The notes under the pieces: generated by a model
Seen by the model: the letters and a program-made list of their open reading frames with translations, nothing else
Told to the model about the DNA's origin: nothing
The model's database searches: none
Position numbers and translations under genes: made by a program
Source: an uncultured Porphyromonas sp.
GTDB taxonomy: Bacteria; Bacteroidota; Bacteroidia; Bacteroidales; Porphyromonadaceae
NCBI GenBank assembly: GCA_900539765.1
Contig: UQDF01000005.1
Location: forward strand, 1 to 53,663
Length of the DNA: 53,663 bases
Direction of reading: 5' to 3'
Shown: positions 1 through 8,156 of the stretch, piece by piece
Layout: every line of letters starts with the position of its first letter
Position numbering within the stretch: position 1 is the stretch's first letter

Positions 1-390
1 TGCGTCCCTACAGGATTCAGTCACAGCTAGTCTCGTGTCATAGTGCGTCCGTCCCGTCAAAGCGAGACGTCGTCAAGATCGTTCGACAACGGACGCACAG
101 ATCGTGCGTCCCTACAGGATTCAGTCACAGCTAGTCTCGTGTCATAGTGCGTCCGTCCCCGTTAAAGCAAGACGTGTAACCCTGTGTAGGGACGCTCGAT
201 CTGAGCGTCCGTCCCCGTTAAAGCAAGACGTGTAACCCTGTGCATGGGGGTGTGTCAAAGATTACGGAGTCAATACTCGTTTTGACCTGTTCGACAACGG
301 ACGCCCTCCGACTCGATACTATCCGTGCGTTCCTACAAAGGGTTACACGTATCATCGCTACACGTCAAGAGCGTCCCCACATATCACTAC
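1..390. repeat. Dispersed intergenic repeat block (ggacgcac family)
   Basis: A 55-bp segment at 1-55 recurs exactly at 105-159, and a 38-bp segment at 149-186 recurs at 205-242. At 91-112 lies the near-palindrome ggacgcac-agatc-gtgcgtcc. The short module gttcgacaacggacg is at 81-95 and 289-303. A reverse-complement copy of the 55-bp segment is at about 29863-29905. From 243 to 390 only decayed pieces are visible. I see no credible gene here; the one open frame that crosses it (240-470) is made of repeat sequence. Confidence 0.85.
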
Positions 391-446
391 ATGAGATATT
401 TGTTGAGGTTGGAACACTGGGTGGACGTTCATTCGGAGATTATCGT

Positions 447-454
447 TACTTTTG
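447..454 (+). promoter_or_regulatory. Possible -7 box of the moxR/bat operon
   Basis: TACTTTTG matches the Bacteroidetes -7 consensus TAnnTTTG and lies 21 bp before the moxR start codon. No TTG is seen at the usual 19-21 bp spacing upstream, so this is only a candidate. Confidence 0.4.
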
Positions 455-475
455 TAGCATTAATCAGTAGAAACT

Positions 476-1465
476 ATGACGCAGGTATCAGATCTAGAGA
501 ATCGTCAAGCATATATCACCCAGCAGAGTGGCTTCATACGCCAGCTGCAGGAGGGTATGCACACCACGATCATCGGGCAGGAGCATCTTGTGGAGTCGCT
601 CTTGATCGGTTTGCTAGCCGACGGACATATCCTCCTCGAGGGTGTGCCAGGGCTCGCTAAGACGCTCGCTATCACGACGCTCGCTAAGCTCATCGATGCA
701 GACTACAGCCGCATACAGTTTACCCCCGACCTACTCCCAGCCGACCTCATCGGTACGCTGATCTATAGTCAGCGCAGTGAGTCCTTTTCGGTCAAGAAGG
801 GGCCTATCTTCGCTCACTTTGTCCTCGCTGATGAGATCAACCGCGCTCCAGCCAAGGTGCAGAGTGCGCTCCTCGAGGCGATGCAAGAGCGACAGGTGAC
901 GCTTGGCGAGGAGACTTATCCGCTCCCCTCGCCTTTCCTTGTGATGGCAACGCAAAACCCTATCGAGCAGGAGGGTACCTACCGACTGCCCGAGGCGCAG
1001 GTAGACCGTTTCCTCCTCAAGGTGGTGCTGGACTACCCTTCGCACGAGGAGGAGATGAAGATCATTGAGATGAATCTGGCTAGTCAGCTACCCACGGTAA
1101 AACCTGTGGCGACAGCTCAGCAGATCTTAGCAGCTCGCAAAGCGGTGCAGCAGGTTTATCTCGATGAGAAGATACTCCGCTACATTGTGGATCTAGTGAT
1201 GGCGACACGACAGACGGAGGGCGTCCCCGCTCTACAAGGGATGATCGCTTATGGCGCTTCGCCACGTGCGTCGATCTCGCTAGCAGCAGCTGCACGGGCA
1301 TACGCCTTCATCGCTCAGAGAGCCTATGTGATCCCTGAAGATGTGCGTGCTGTGTGCCACGACGTGCTGCGTCATCGTCTCGGTATGAGCTATGAGGCCG
1401 ACGCTGTCGGTATGAGTGCCGACAAAGCAATCGACGAAATCATCAACGTGGTGCCGGTACCTTAA
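476..1465 (+). CDS. moxR: MoxR-family AAA+ ATPase
   Basis: A 329-residue MoxR-type AAA+ ATPase. Visible motifs are Walker A GVPGLAKT (about 56-63), Walker B VLADE (116-120), sensor-1 region ATQNP (158-162) and the family segment EAQVDRF (173-179). MoxR proteins are cytoplasmic chaperone-like ATPases that work with von Willebrand factor A (VWA) proteins. Here the gene heads an operon with a DUF58 protein and the Bat proteins, the arrangement known from the Bacteroides aerotolerance locus. Length is normal for the family. The target complex is inferred. A 102-bp gap holding tandem repeats separates it from the next gene. Confidence 0.93.
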   Translation: MTQVSDLENRQAYITQQSGFIRQLQEGMHTTIIGQEHLVESLLIGLLADGHILLEGVPGLAKTLAITTLAKLIDADYSRIQFTPDLLPADLIGTLIYSQRSESFSVKKGPIFAHFVLADEINRAPAKVQSALLEAMQERQVTLGEETYPLPSPFLVMATQNPIEQEGTYRLPEAQVDRFLLKVVLDYPSHEEEMKIIEMNLASQLPTVKPVATAQQILAARKAVQQVYLDEKILRYIVDLVMATRQTEGVPALQGMIAYGASPRASISLAAAARAYAFIAQRAYVIPEDVRAVCHDVLRHRLGMSYEADAVGMSADKAIDEIINVVPVP

Positions 1466-1567
1466 TTGGCTGTTGGCTATTGGCTAAAAAGACTAGTACT
1501 CCTAGTGTCACTAGTGCTCCTAGTACCACTAGAATCTAATCTCTAACTTCTAACCTCTAATCTCTAA
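1466..1567 (+). repeat. Composite tandem repeat, 9-bp then 7-bp period
   Basis: Immediately after the moxR stop come three ttggct(g/a) heptamers (1466-1486). Then four units of a 9-bp period beginning ctagt (1493-1528), and then heptamers tctctaa, cttctaa, cctctaa and tctctaa (1540-1567). The last heptamer ends exactly at the ATG of the next gene. Related composites are at 11665-11744 (inverted) and 38704-38762, with a heptamer-only tract at 38959-39007. Confidence 0.9.
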
Positions 1568-2440
1568 ATGCAAGATCTCTTACGTAAGGTCAGACGCATC
1601 GAAATCAAAGCTCGGGGTCTCAGCCAAAACATTTTGGCTGGGCAGTACCGCTCAGCCTTTAAGGGCCGAGGGATGGCTTTTAGCGAGGTGCGGGAGTACT
1701 ACGTAGGAGATGATGTGCGTGACATTGACTGGAACGTGACGGCACGCTATGCGCAGCCGCATGTCAAGGTCTTTGAGGAGGAGCGCGAGCTAACTATTAT
1801 GCTTCTCGTCGATGTCTCTCATAGTCTAGACTTCGGCTCTACAAGTGAGACGAAACGGGATCTGGTGGCAACGATCGCTGCAACGATTGCTTTCGCCTGC
1901 ATTCACAACAATGACCGTGTCGGGCTAATGCTCTACACCGATCGTGTGGAGCGCTACATCCCTGCAGGCCAGGGGCGTAAGCATGTGCTACAGCTCATTA
2001 GCGAGATCCTGACTTACCGCCCCGAGCGTCACTCTACGCAGATCTCCTCTAGCCTAGAGATGCTCTCACGAGTGGTCAAGAAGCGCTGCTCAGCCTTTAT
2101 CGTGAGTGACTTCATCACGGAGACACCGACCGATGCGGAGCGCGCCCTGATCCAGCGCACAGCTCGGAGACACGACCTGCTGGCGATACGAGTCGTGGAC
2201 AGACGTGACTACGACCTCTCGGCTATGGGCTTGACACTCGTACGTGACTTGGAGACGGGGGCCAGTCGCTACGTAGACACCTCGTCGGCACGTCTTCGTG
2301 AGCAGTATGCGGCCCGCTATATGACCTTTGCCGCTGAGTGGGAGCGTCTGATGCGTGAGTCGGGCATTGACCACGCCATCGCCGAGACTGGCGAAGACAT
2401 CATCCCCGTCCTCTCGCAGCTCTTCCGCAAGCGCATCTAA
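1568..2440 (+). CDS. DUF58 protein with VWA-like fold (Bat operon)
   Basis: A 290-residue DUF58 protein. The family signature runs over residues 33-60, with GRGMAF, REYxxGDD and the core RDIDWNVTAR. A VWA-like region follows, with the metal-site motif DVSHS near residue 82. DUF58 proteins are usually encoded next to MoxR ATPases and are thought to be their partners; the biochemical role is not established. The ATG abuts the heptamer repeat directly, so the ribosome-binding region is repeat sequence. Seven bases separate it from the next gene, consistent with one operon. Confidence 0.9.
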   Translation: MQDLLRKVRRIEIKARGLSQNILAGQYRSAFKGRGMAFSEVREYYVGDDVRDIDWNVTARYAQPHVKVFEEERELTIMLLVDVSHSLDFGSTSETKRDLVATIAATIAFACIHNNDRVGLMLYTDRVERYIPAGQGRKHVLQLISEILTYRPERHSTQISSSLEMLSRVVKKRCSAFIVSDFITETPTDAERALIQRTARRHDLLAIRVVDRRDYDLSAMGLTLVRDLETGASRYVDTSSARLREQYAARYMTFAAEWERLMRESGIDHAIAETGEDIIPVLSQLFRKRI

Positions 2441-2447
2441 CTGAACT

Positions 2448-3398
2448 ATGCGATATCGTCTACTATTATATATACTACTGATCTGTGGCGGCGGAGGTCT
2501 ATGGAGCTTCGCAGCGGCACAGGATATCGCCATCAAGACTGAGCTGACGCCCTCGGCGATTCAGATCGGCGAGTATGCACAGATCAAGATGACTATCCGC
2601 ACGAATGACCTCGACAATACGCTCCTCGTGATACCCCAAGAGCGGCAGATGGGGCAGGCGGAGATGATCTCCTTTGAGGTGATCGACACGATACCGCTCC
2701 AAGGGGCAGAGGTGCAGCTGAATGCGGAGATGATCATCACTTCGTTTGCCGAGGGTATGGCGGAGCTACCTGCTTTTGGCGTGACGGTGGGCGGGGAGAG
2801 CTACTTCTCCAAGCCGCTCTACCTCAAGGTGACGATGCCCGAGGTGGACACGACGCAACCGCTCAAGTACAACCCAATTAAAGCACCTGTTTCAGTCTCG
2901 CTACGCTGGTGGGAGTATATCCTCCTCGTCCTCATGACCCCCATAACGTGGGTGGTGCTGGGCATCGTCGCAGTGGTACTCCTCATCTTATGGTACCGAC
3001 ACTACAAGCGCACACGACCCGAGCCCGAGGTGGTCGTGGTACCGCTGACCGCTTTAGAGACTTTCGACCAGAGGCTTGTAGCACTGCGTGCCCTACCCTT
3101 TGACCAGCAAGAGGAGCAGATAGCTTACTACGATGGCTTGATCACCGCCTTGCGAAGCTATCTAACCGAAGGCTTAGGCTTGGAGATAGACGAATTGACC
3201 GCTCGCGAACTAGCTCAGCTACTCCAAAGGACTCCCCACGAGGTCTCTCAGAGTGCGCTAGCGCAGTGGGTGATCCACTCAGAGTGGGTGCGCTTTGCCG
3301 ACACCTGGGCGGAGCGTGCGTGGCAAGCCGAAGACGCAACCAGCATCTACGAGGTAGTGCATCAACTAGCTAGCAGAAAGGAGGATAAGTCGCTATGA
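2448..3398 (+). CDS. Bat-operon membrane protein with signal peptide
   Basis: A 316-residue protein. Residues 1-24 form a signal peptide ending FAAA, with Gln25 as the predicted mature N-terminus. A periplasmic region of about 130 residues follows, then one strong membrane segment (about 157-185), then a charged cytoplasmic tail. It matches the uncharacterised gene between the DUF58 gene and batA in Bacteroidetes aerotolerance operons, distantly BatD-like in plan. Its stop overlaps the batA start (ATGA at 3395-3398), indicating translational coupling. The specific function is unknown. Confidence 0.82.
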   Translation: MRYRLLLYILLICGGGGLWSFAAAQDIAIKTELTPSAIQIGEYAQIKMTIRTNDLDNTLLVIPQERQMGQAEMISFEVIDTIPLQGAEVQLNAEMIITSFAEGMAELPAFGVTVGGESYFSKPLYLKVTMPEVDTTQPLKYNPIKAPVSVSLRWWEYILLVLMTPITWVVLGIVAVVLLILWYRHYKRTRPEPEVVVVPLTALETFDQRLVALRALPFDQQEEQIAYYDGLITALRSYLTEGLGLEIDELTARELAQLLQRTPHEVSQSALAQWVIHSEWVRFADTWAERAWQAEDATSIYEVVHQLASRKEDKSL

Positions 3399-4375
3399 TA
3401 TGGGTTCATCCTGAGTGGTTCTGGGCGCTCCTACTCCTACCGCTACTGGTGCTGCTCTACATACGCTACAACAAGCGTCACCAAGCGCAGCTTTCGCTCT
3501 CGGCATACCATCTTTTGCCTAAGGGGAGCGGATGGCGGAGCTATCTGCGGGCTTTACCTTTTGCCCTAGAGCTACTAGCTCTGGCAGCGATGATCTTAGC
3601 CTTAGCTCGCCCGCAAGACTCCAACCACTGGGAGGAGCGATCGATACAAGGCATCGACCTGGTCCTCGCTATAGACCTCAGTGGCAGTATGCAGGCACTA
3701 GACTTAAAGCCTAACCGCTTTGAAGCAGCGCGTAGTGTAGCGAGCGAGATGATCGCTGCACGTCCGAATGACAACATAGGTCTGGTGGTCTTCGCGGGAG
3801 AGAGCTTTACGCTCTGTCCGCTGACGGTAGACCACAACGTGATCCTGGAGATGCTCGAAACCGCCGAAATAGGTCAACTGGAGGACGGCACCGCCATAGG
3901 ACTAGGGCTAGCGACGGCTATCAATACGCTCCGCGGGAGCGACAACAAGAGCAAAGTGATCATCCTCCTGACCGATGGGTCAAACAATGCGGGAGACATA
4001 ACTCCCTCGATGGCCGCTGAGCTGGCACAGCAGTACGGCATACGTATCTACACGGTGGCAGCGGGAACCAATGGCGTCGCAAAGTTTCCCGTGCAGACCG
4101 CTTTCGGCACCGAATATGTGGAGGCCGATGTGCAGATTGACGAAAGCACGCTAAGACACATCGCCCAGCAGACAGGCGGGAAGTACTACCGTGCGACCGA
4201 CGAGACGAAGCTGCACGAGATCTACAAGGAGATCGACTCCCTCGAGAAGTCTCGTCTCACCTCTCGCTCGGTGAGTGCCTACGAAGAGCGCTACATGCTC
4301 TTTGCTTTGCTCGCTATCGTGCTACTTGGTGCCGCCTTCTTATTACGAACCACCTTGCTGCGAGCTAATCCATGA
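3395..4375 (+). CDS. batA: BatA, membrane-anchored VWA protein
   Basis: A 326-residue BatA-type protein. There are two N-terminal membrane segments (about 8-23 and 56-71), a VWA domain with the metal-ion motif DLSGS (94-98), and a C-terminal membrane segment (about 304-320). VWA domains of this class bind protein partners through a divalent metal; the Bat locus was linked to aerotolerance in Bacteroides fragilis. It overlaps the preceding gene and batB by 4 bp each (ATGA), so the three are very likely co-translated. The molecular role in the envelope is inferred. Confidence 0.93.
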   Translation: MIWVHPEWFWALLLLPLLVLLYIRYNKRHQAQLSLSAYHLLPKGSGWRSYLRALPFALELLALAAMILALARPQDSNHWEERSIQGIDLVLAIDLSGSMQALDLKPNRFEAARSVASEMIAARPNDNIGLVVFAGESFTLCPLTVDHNVILEMLETAEIGQLEDGTAIGLGLATAINTLRGSDNKSKVIILLTDGSNNAGDITPSMAAELAQQYGIRIYTVAAGTNGVAKFPVQTAFGTEYVEADVQIDESTLRHIAQQTGGKYYRATDETKLHEIYKEIDSLEKSRLTSRSVSAYEERYMLFALLAIVLLGAAFLLRTTLLRANP

Positions 4376-5400
4376 TACAGTTTGCCTATCCTCTCCTGCT
4401 GTGGCTCCTGCTACTCGTACCGCTCCTGCTACTCGTTATGATCGTTGGTCAGAGACGGCAACGCAAGCAGCAGCTGCGTTTTGCCACGCCTCAGATGCTA
4501 CGGCAGATCATGCCCGACCGCTCTATCAAGCGGGACTGGTGGCGCGCCTCGCTCAAGCTTATCGCTATCGCTCTGCTCATCGTGGCACTGGCTCGTCCGC
4601 AACTCTACACCCATGCGCCCGTCTCGTCACAGCAGACGATCGGGGTCGACCTAGCCTTCTGCATCGATGTCTCCAACTCGATGGCGGCACGTGACGTCAA
4701 GCCCGACCGCATCGGCTTTGCCAAGCAGATTGTGACTCATACGATGCAGGAGTTGGCGGGTTCACGAGTAGCTATGGTCGTCTTCGCTGGAGGCGCTTAC
4801 ATACGTCTGCCGCTGACGCCCGACTTGCCGACGGCTCGCACCTTCCTCGCAGACATACAGCCTGGTATGGTCTCCAACCAAGGCACCAATCTAGGACAAG
4901 CACTCGAGCGCTCCGCACAAGCCCTCGCAGCGCCCTCTCGAGCTGGCAAAGCGGTCATCCTCCTGACCGATGGCGAGGATCACGAGGGAGGACTAAAAGA
5001 GGGCATCGAGCGACTCAAGAAGCAAGGGATCAAGGCTTACGTCGTAACCATCGGACTCCCCGAGGGTGCCAACATCCCCTTTGGTGAAACGCTCCTCACC
5101 GACTCGCTCGGCGTGCCAGTACTCTCGAAGCCTAACCCCGAGATCACGGCAGAGATTGCCAATGTCACGGGCGGACAGAGCTTCGTCGGCAGCAGTCCCC
5201 GCGCCATTAGCAACCAGCTGGTCAACCAGCTCCGCACATTGCCCCAAGCCAACCTGAGTGGCGAGGGTGAGCAGATCGAGGAGCTCTATGCGCTCCCCAC
5301 GCTAGCTGCGCTCCTCTTGCTCCTGCTCGCCAATGGGATCATGCGCCGCAAGAGCCGCCTGTTCAGTCGTATTCAAATCTTTGGTCATCATGATGCGTAA
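4372..5400 (+). CDS. batB: BatB, membrane-anchored VWA protein
   Basis: A 342-residue paralogue of BatA with the same plan: N-terminal membrane segments (about 7-25 and 60-75), a VWA domain with the metal motif DVSNS (99-103), and a C-terminal hydrophobic segment (about 309-324). The start overlaps batA by 4 bp, and the 3' end overlaps the batC start by about 11 bp. BatA and BatB presumably act as a pair in the inner membrane with the TPR protein BatC; this is inferred from conserved gene order. Confidence 0.93.
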   Translation: MIQFAYPLLLWLLLLVPLLLLVMIVGQRRQRKQQLRFATPQMLRQIMPDRSIKRDWWRASLKLIAIALLIVALARPQLYTHAPVSSQQTIGVDLAFCIDVSNSMAARDVKPDRIGFAKQIVTHTMQELAGSRVAMVVFAGGAYIRLPLTPDLPTARTFLADIQPGMVSNQGTNLGQALERSAQALAAPSRAGKAVILLTDGEDHEGGLKEGIERLKKQGIKAYVVTIGLPEGANIPFGETLLTDSLGVPVLSKPNPEITAEIANVTGGQSFVGSSPRAISNQLVNQLRTLPQANLSGEGEQIEELYALPTLAALLLLLLANGIMRRKSRLFSRIQIFGHHDA

Positions 5401-6049
5401 GCTTCTATATATTGTCTTACTCTTGCTCTCTAGCCTGACACTCGTCGGGCAGACCGTACGACTAGACGCACGACGGGGCAACAAGAGCTACAATCAGAGC
5501 AACTACCCGTCAGCACGTGCCGCTTATCTCTCGTCCGTGGCTCGTGACTCGACCTACGCACCCGCACGACTCGGTCTGGGCGATGCCCTCTATATGTCGG
5601 GCGACACGGTCGCGGCCGTGCAGACGTGGCAGCGTATAGCGAGCGACAGCAAGGCTGATCCACGCTTGCAGGCCTTAGCCTGGCACAACTTGGGCAACCG
5701 CTGTATGGACACACAGCAGTATGACAAAGCGATCGAGGCTTACAAAGAGTCGCTCCGCAGAAACCCTACCGACGATGAGACGCGCTACAACTTAGCCTTG
5801 GCGATCAAGCTCAACAAGCAGCCCCCACAGCAAGGTGGCGGAGGAGGTGGTGGCGGCTCACAGTCCGATCCGTCGCAGACACCTCCCGACCAGCAGCCAC
5901 AAGAGCAGCCGCAAGGTAAGGAGCCAGACCTCGACAAGTCACAGGCTGACCGTATCCTCGATGCGCATCGCCAGCAAGAGCAACGCACACGCCAGCGCAT
6001 CAACCAGCGCCAGCCACAGCAAAAGAATCAGAACAAGAAGAACTGGTAA
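5390..6049 (+). CDS. batC: BatC, periplasmic TPR protein
   Basis: A 219-residue TPR protein. I chose the ATG at 5390, inside the end of batB, because it gives a good signal peptide (MMRKLL.., cleavage before Gln21). An upstream ATG at 5333 would add residues that spoil the signal peptide. About three TPR helical pairs span residues 25-140. A low-complexity tail follows: eight glycines in a row near residue 147, then Gln/Pro/Arg-rich sequence to the end. TPRs mediate protein contacts, probably within a Bat complex. The second ATG at 5393 is an equally possible start. Confidence 0.88.
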   Translation: MMRKLLYIVLLLLSSLTLVGQTVRLDARRGNKSYNQSNYPSARAAYLSSVARDSTYAPARLGLGDALYMSGDTVAAVQTWQRIASDSKADPRLQALAWHNLGNRCMDTQQYDKAIEAYKESLRRNPTDDETRYNLALAIKLNKQPPQQGGGGGGGGSQSDPSQTPPDQQPQEQPQGKEPDLDKSQADRILDAHRQQEQRTRQRINQRQPQQKNQNKKNW

Positions 6050-7830
6050 TGCTACGCCTACGCACTTCGATACAACGCACCCTCCTGACACTCATCTGGC
6101 TCTGTGCCATCGCCTTCGCAGGCTTAGCACAGCTCACGGTGATCGTACCCCAGCAGGTTGCCGAGGGAGAGACCTTTCAGTTAGTTTATCGTGCTGCAGG
6201 AGCGCACGAGCTAGGTGCTTTCACCGCACCTCAGATTGCCACAGAGCTAAAGGTGCTCTACGGCCCCCAGCTCAACGTGCTACATAAGATGAGCGGAGGC
6301 GTATCCAAAGAGTACACCACTATCACCTATACGCTGCAAGCGACCAAGGCGGGTAGCTACGCCATCAGTGCTGCTCAGCTACGGGTCGGACAGAAGAGCC
6401 TCAAGGCTCTATCCAAGCGCATACAAGTCTCCAAGGCGCAAGGGCTGACGCAGCAGCCTATCGCCTCTGGCGAGACGCTACAGATAGCAGACCGAGATAT
6501 GTATATGCGTGCCGTTGTCTCCTCGCAGTCGGTCTACACACAGCAGCCCGTCCTCGTATCGCTCTACCTCTACTCCCGCTATGGCAACCTCGCCGGTGTA
6601 GACCGCAAGCCACCCGAGGTGACCGACTTCGTCACCAAGGAGATCCCGCTACAGCACACCAGCCTCACCACAGAGCGCGTCGGTGGCAGGCTTATGTACA
6701 AGGCACTCATCTGGCAGATCCTCGCCTACCCACAGCATAGTGGCGAGCTAGTCATCCCCTCCTTTGAGTATGACTTCCAGGTATCTGTAAATCGGAAAGT
6801 GGATAACGAGGAGGATCTCTTTGCCAATAAAGCTGTCGCAACGGCTCATAAGAAGTTGCACTCGCAACCCTTGAAGTTGACCGTACGACCACTCCCTGAG
6901 GGAGCTCCCGAGGGGTTCGATCAGTTGGTCGGCTCCTTTCAGGTCAAGGGTACCCTCTCCGCGCCCGACCCGACCTACGAGACGGGACGCGCTATGACCT
7001 ACCGACTAGAGATCACTGGACGGGGCAATGTCTCCCTACTCTTAGCTCCAGAGCTAGGCTTGTCCGACAAATTTGAAGTGTACGAGCCGCAACTCATCCG
7101 TGACGATCAAGAGGTGCGCAATGGCAATACGGAGGTACACCGCATCTACGAATACACCATCATACCGCACGCCACGGGACAGCAGACGATGCCTGCCGTC
7201 AGTCTCCCCTACTTCGACCCCGCTACAAATAGCTACCGCACCGCCACCACAGCACCTATCCGTATAGAGGTAGCGCAAGGCTCTAATGATGTGCCACAAG
7301 TGGGCAAAGCTGGAGAGGCAAGCAGCTCACAGCGATATACGCCCTACCCCTACGATGCGCCCGCTCCGACCATCGTGTGGCGCCCCTGGAGTCGTGCCGG
7401 ATGGGCTTACTGGCTCCTTTACGTGCTCCTGCTTATCGGTGGCGGAGTCGCCTATTGGGTCATACGTAGCGGTCAGCGTCTCCGTGCCGACCATGTCGCT
7501 TATCATAAGAAGCGCTCCACGCCTATGGCGGAGCAGCAGATCCAGGCGATACGCCAGCTGATCAAAGCGGGGCAGCAGTCCGAGGCTACAACCCGACTCT
7601 ACGCTACCATAACGCACTATCTGCAAGACCACTACGCGCTCGCCACTTCCAGTCTCACACGGCAGCAGCTAGCGAGTGCACTCAAGCAGCAGGGCGTAGC
7701 GGACGCAGAGGTCAATGCGTGGCTCACCCTCCTCTCTGAAATCGAGCTAGCACGCTATGCACCACAGCAAGAGGGCGACAATCTGCCTCGCTGGGTAGAC
7801 CAGCTAGAGCAACTCATCTCGCAGTCGTGA
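6049..7830 (+). CDS. batD: BatD, oxygen-tolerance membrane protein
   Basis: A 593-residue BatD-family protein. It has a signal peptide (cleavage before Gln28), a long beta-rich periplasmic part of about 420 residues, one membrane segment (about 449-471), and a cytoplasmic helical tail. The start codon shares one base with the batC stop (TAATG), so it is co-translated. It closes the operon: no batE-like gene follows, and a strong terminator lies 33 bp downstream. The role is assigned by family and operon position. Confidence 0.92.
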   Translation: MLRLRTSIQRTLLTLIWLCAIAFAGLAQLTVIVPQQVAEGETFQLVYRAAGAHELGAFTAPQIATELKVLYGPQLNVLHKMSGGVSKEYTTITYTLQATKAGSYAISAAQLRVGQKSLKALSKRIQVSKAQGLTQQPIASGETLQIADRDMYMRAVVSSQSVYTQQPVLVSLYLYSRYGNLAGVDRKPPEVTDFVTKEIPLQHTSLTTERVGGRLMYKALIWQILAYPQHSGELVIPSFEYDFQVSVNRKVDNEEDLFANKAVATAHKKLHSQPLKLTVRPLPEGAPEGFDQLVGSFQVKGTLSAPDPTYETGRAMTYRLEITGRGNVSLLLAPELGLSDKFEVYEPQLIRDDQEVRNGNTEVHRIYEYTIIPHATGQQTMPAVSLPYFDPATNSYRTATTAPIRIEVAQGSNDVPQVGKAGEASSSQRYTPYPYDAPAPTIVWRPWSRAGWAYWLLYVLLLIGGGVAYWVIRSGQRLRADHVAYHKKRSTPMAEQQIQAIRQLIKAGQQSEATTRLYATITHYLQDHYALATSSLTRQQLASALKQQGVADAEVNAWLTLLSEIELARYAPQQEGDNLPRWVDQLEQLISQS

Positions 7831-7862
7831 TAGCTTCGCATCGAAGCCCTACAAAATACTAA

Positions 7863-7897
7863 GCCCCCCTCATCACAAGACGAGGGGGCCTTCTTTT
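7863..7897 (+). terminator. Rho-independent terminator of the bat operon
   Basis: The arms gcccccctc (7863-7871) and gagggggcc (7882-7890) pair with one mismatch around a 10-nt loop. They are followed at once by ttctttt. Confidence 0.9.
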
Positions 7898-8156
7898 ATC
7901 TTTCAGCTGTTCGGCTAAACGGTTCCTCCCTTGGAACTTTTTAGTTCCAAGAGGGGGACAATTTTTGGAACTCGTATCTATAACAAGCTCAGCACGATAC
8001 AAACGTATTCAGACGAGTAGCAAGGTGTATGGACGCACATGATCCGACGGAGCACATCGTCACTCGGGTGGCTTGCATCTAGTCAACCGTCTCTGATTGT
8101 GAATTCTAGCGAAAAGCGGTACCTTTGCTAACAAATAATTTAGACAGACTAGCATC
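7898..8156. other. Gap between batD and proS: hairpin and proS leader
   Basis: A perfect 9-bp hairpin cttggaact-tttt-agttccaag lies at 7930-7951. It is extended by c/g-rich flanks and followed by a t-rich run, so it may be a second terminator or a processing site. A weak resemblance to the ggacgcac repeat (ggacgcacatgatcc) is near 8033. The rest is the proS promoter region. No gene is seen. Confidence 0.6.
8097..8127 (+). promoter_or_regulatory. proS promoter (Bacteroidetes type)
   Basis: TACCTTTG at 8120-8127 is a perfect TAnnTTTG -7 box, and TTG at 8097-8099 lies 20 bp upstream, the expected spacing for the -33 element. The start codon is 29 bp after the -7 box. Confidence 0.8.

Noticed and set aside
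1..242. Insertion-sequence ends or a transposon remnant
   Set aside because: No transposase fragment or target-site duplication is visible; the modules are shuffled and palindromic as in REP-like mosaics.
240..470. Plus-strand open frame of 76 codons before moxR
   Set aside because: It is composed largely of dispersed-repeat sequence and overlaps the promoter region; no recognisable protein features.
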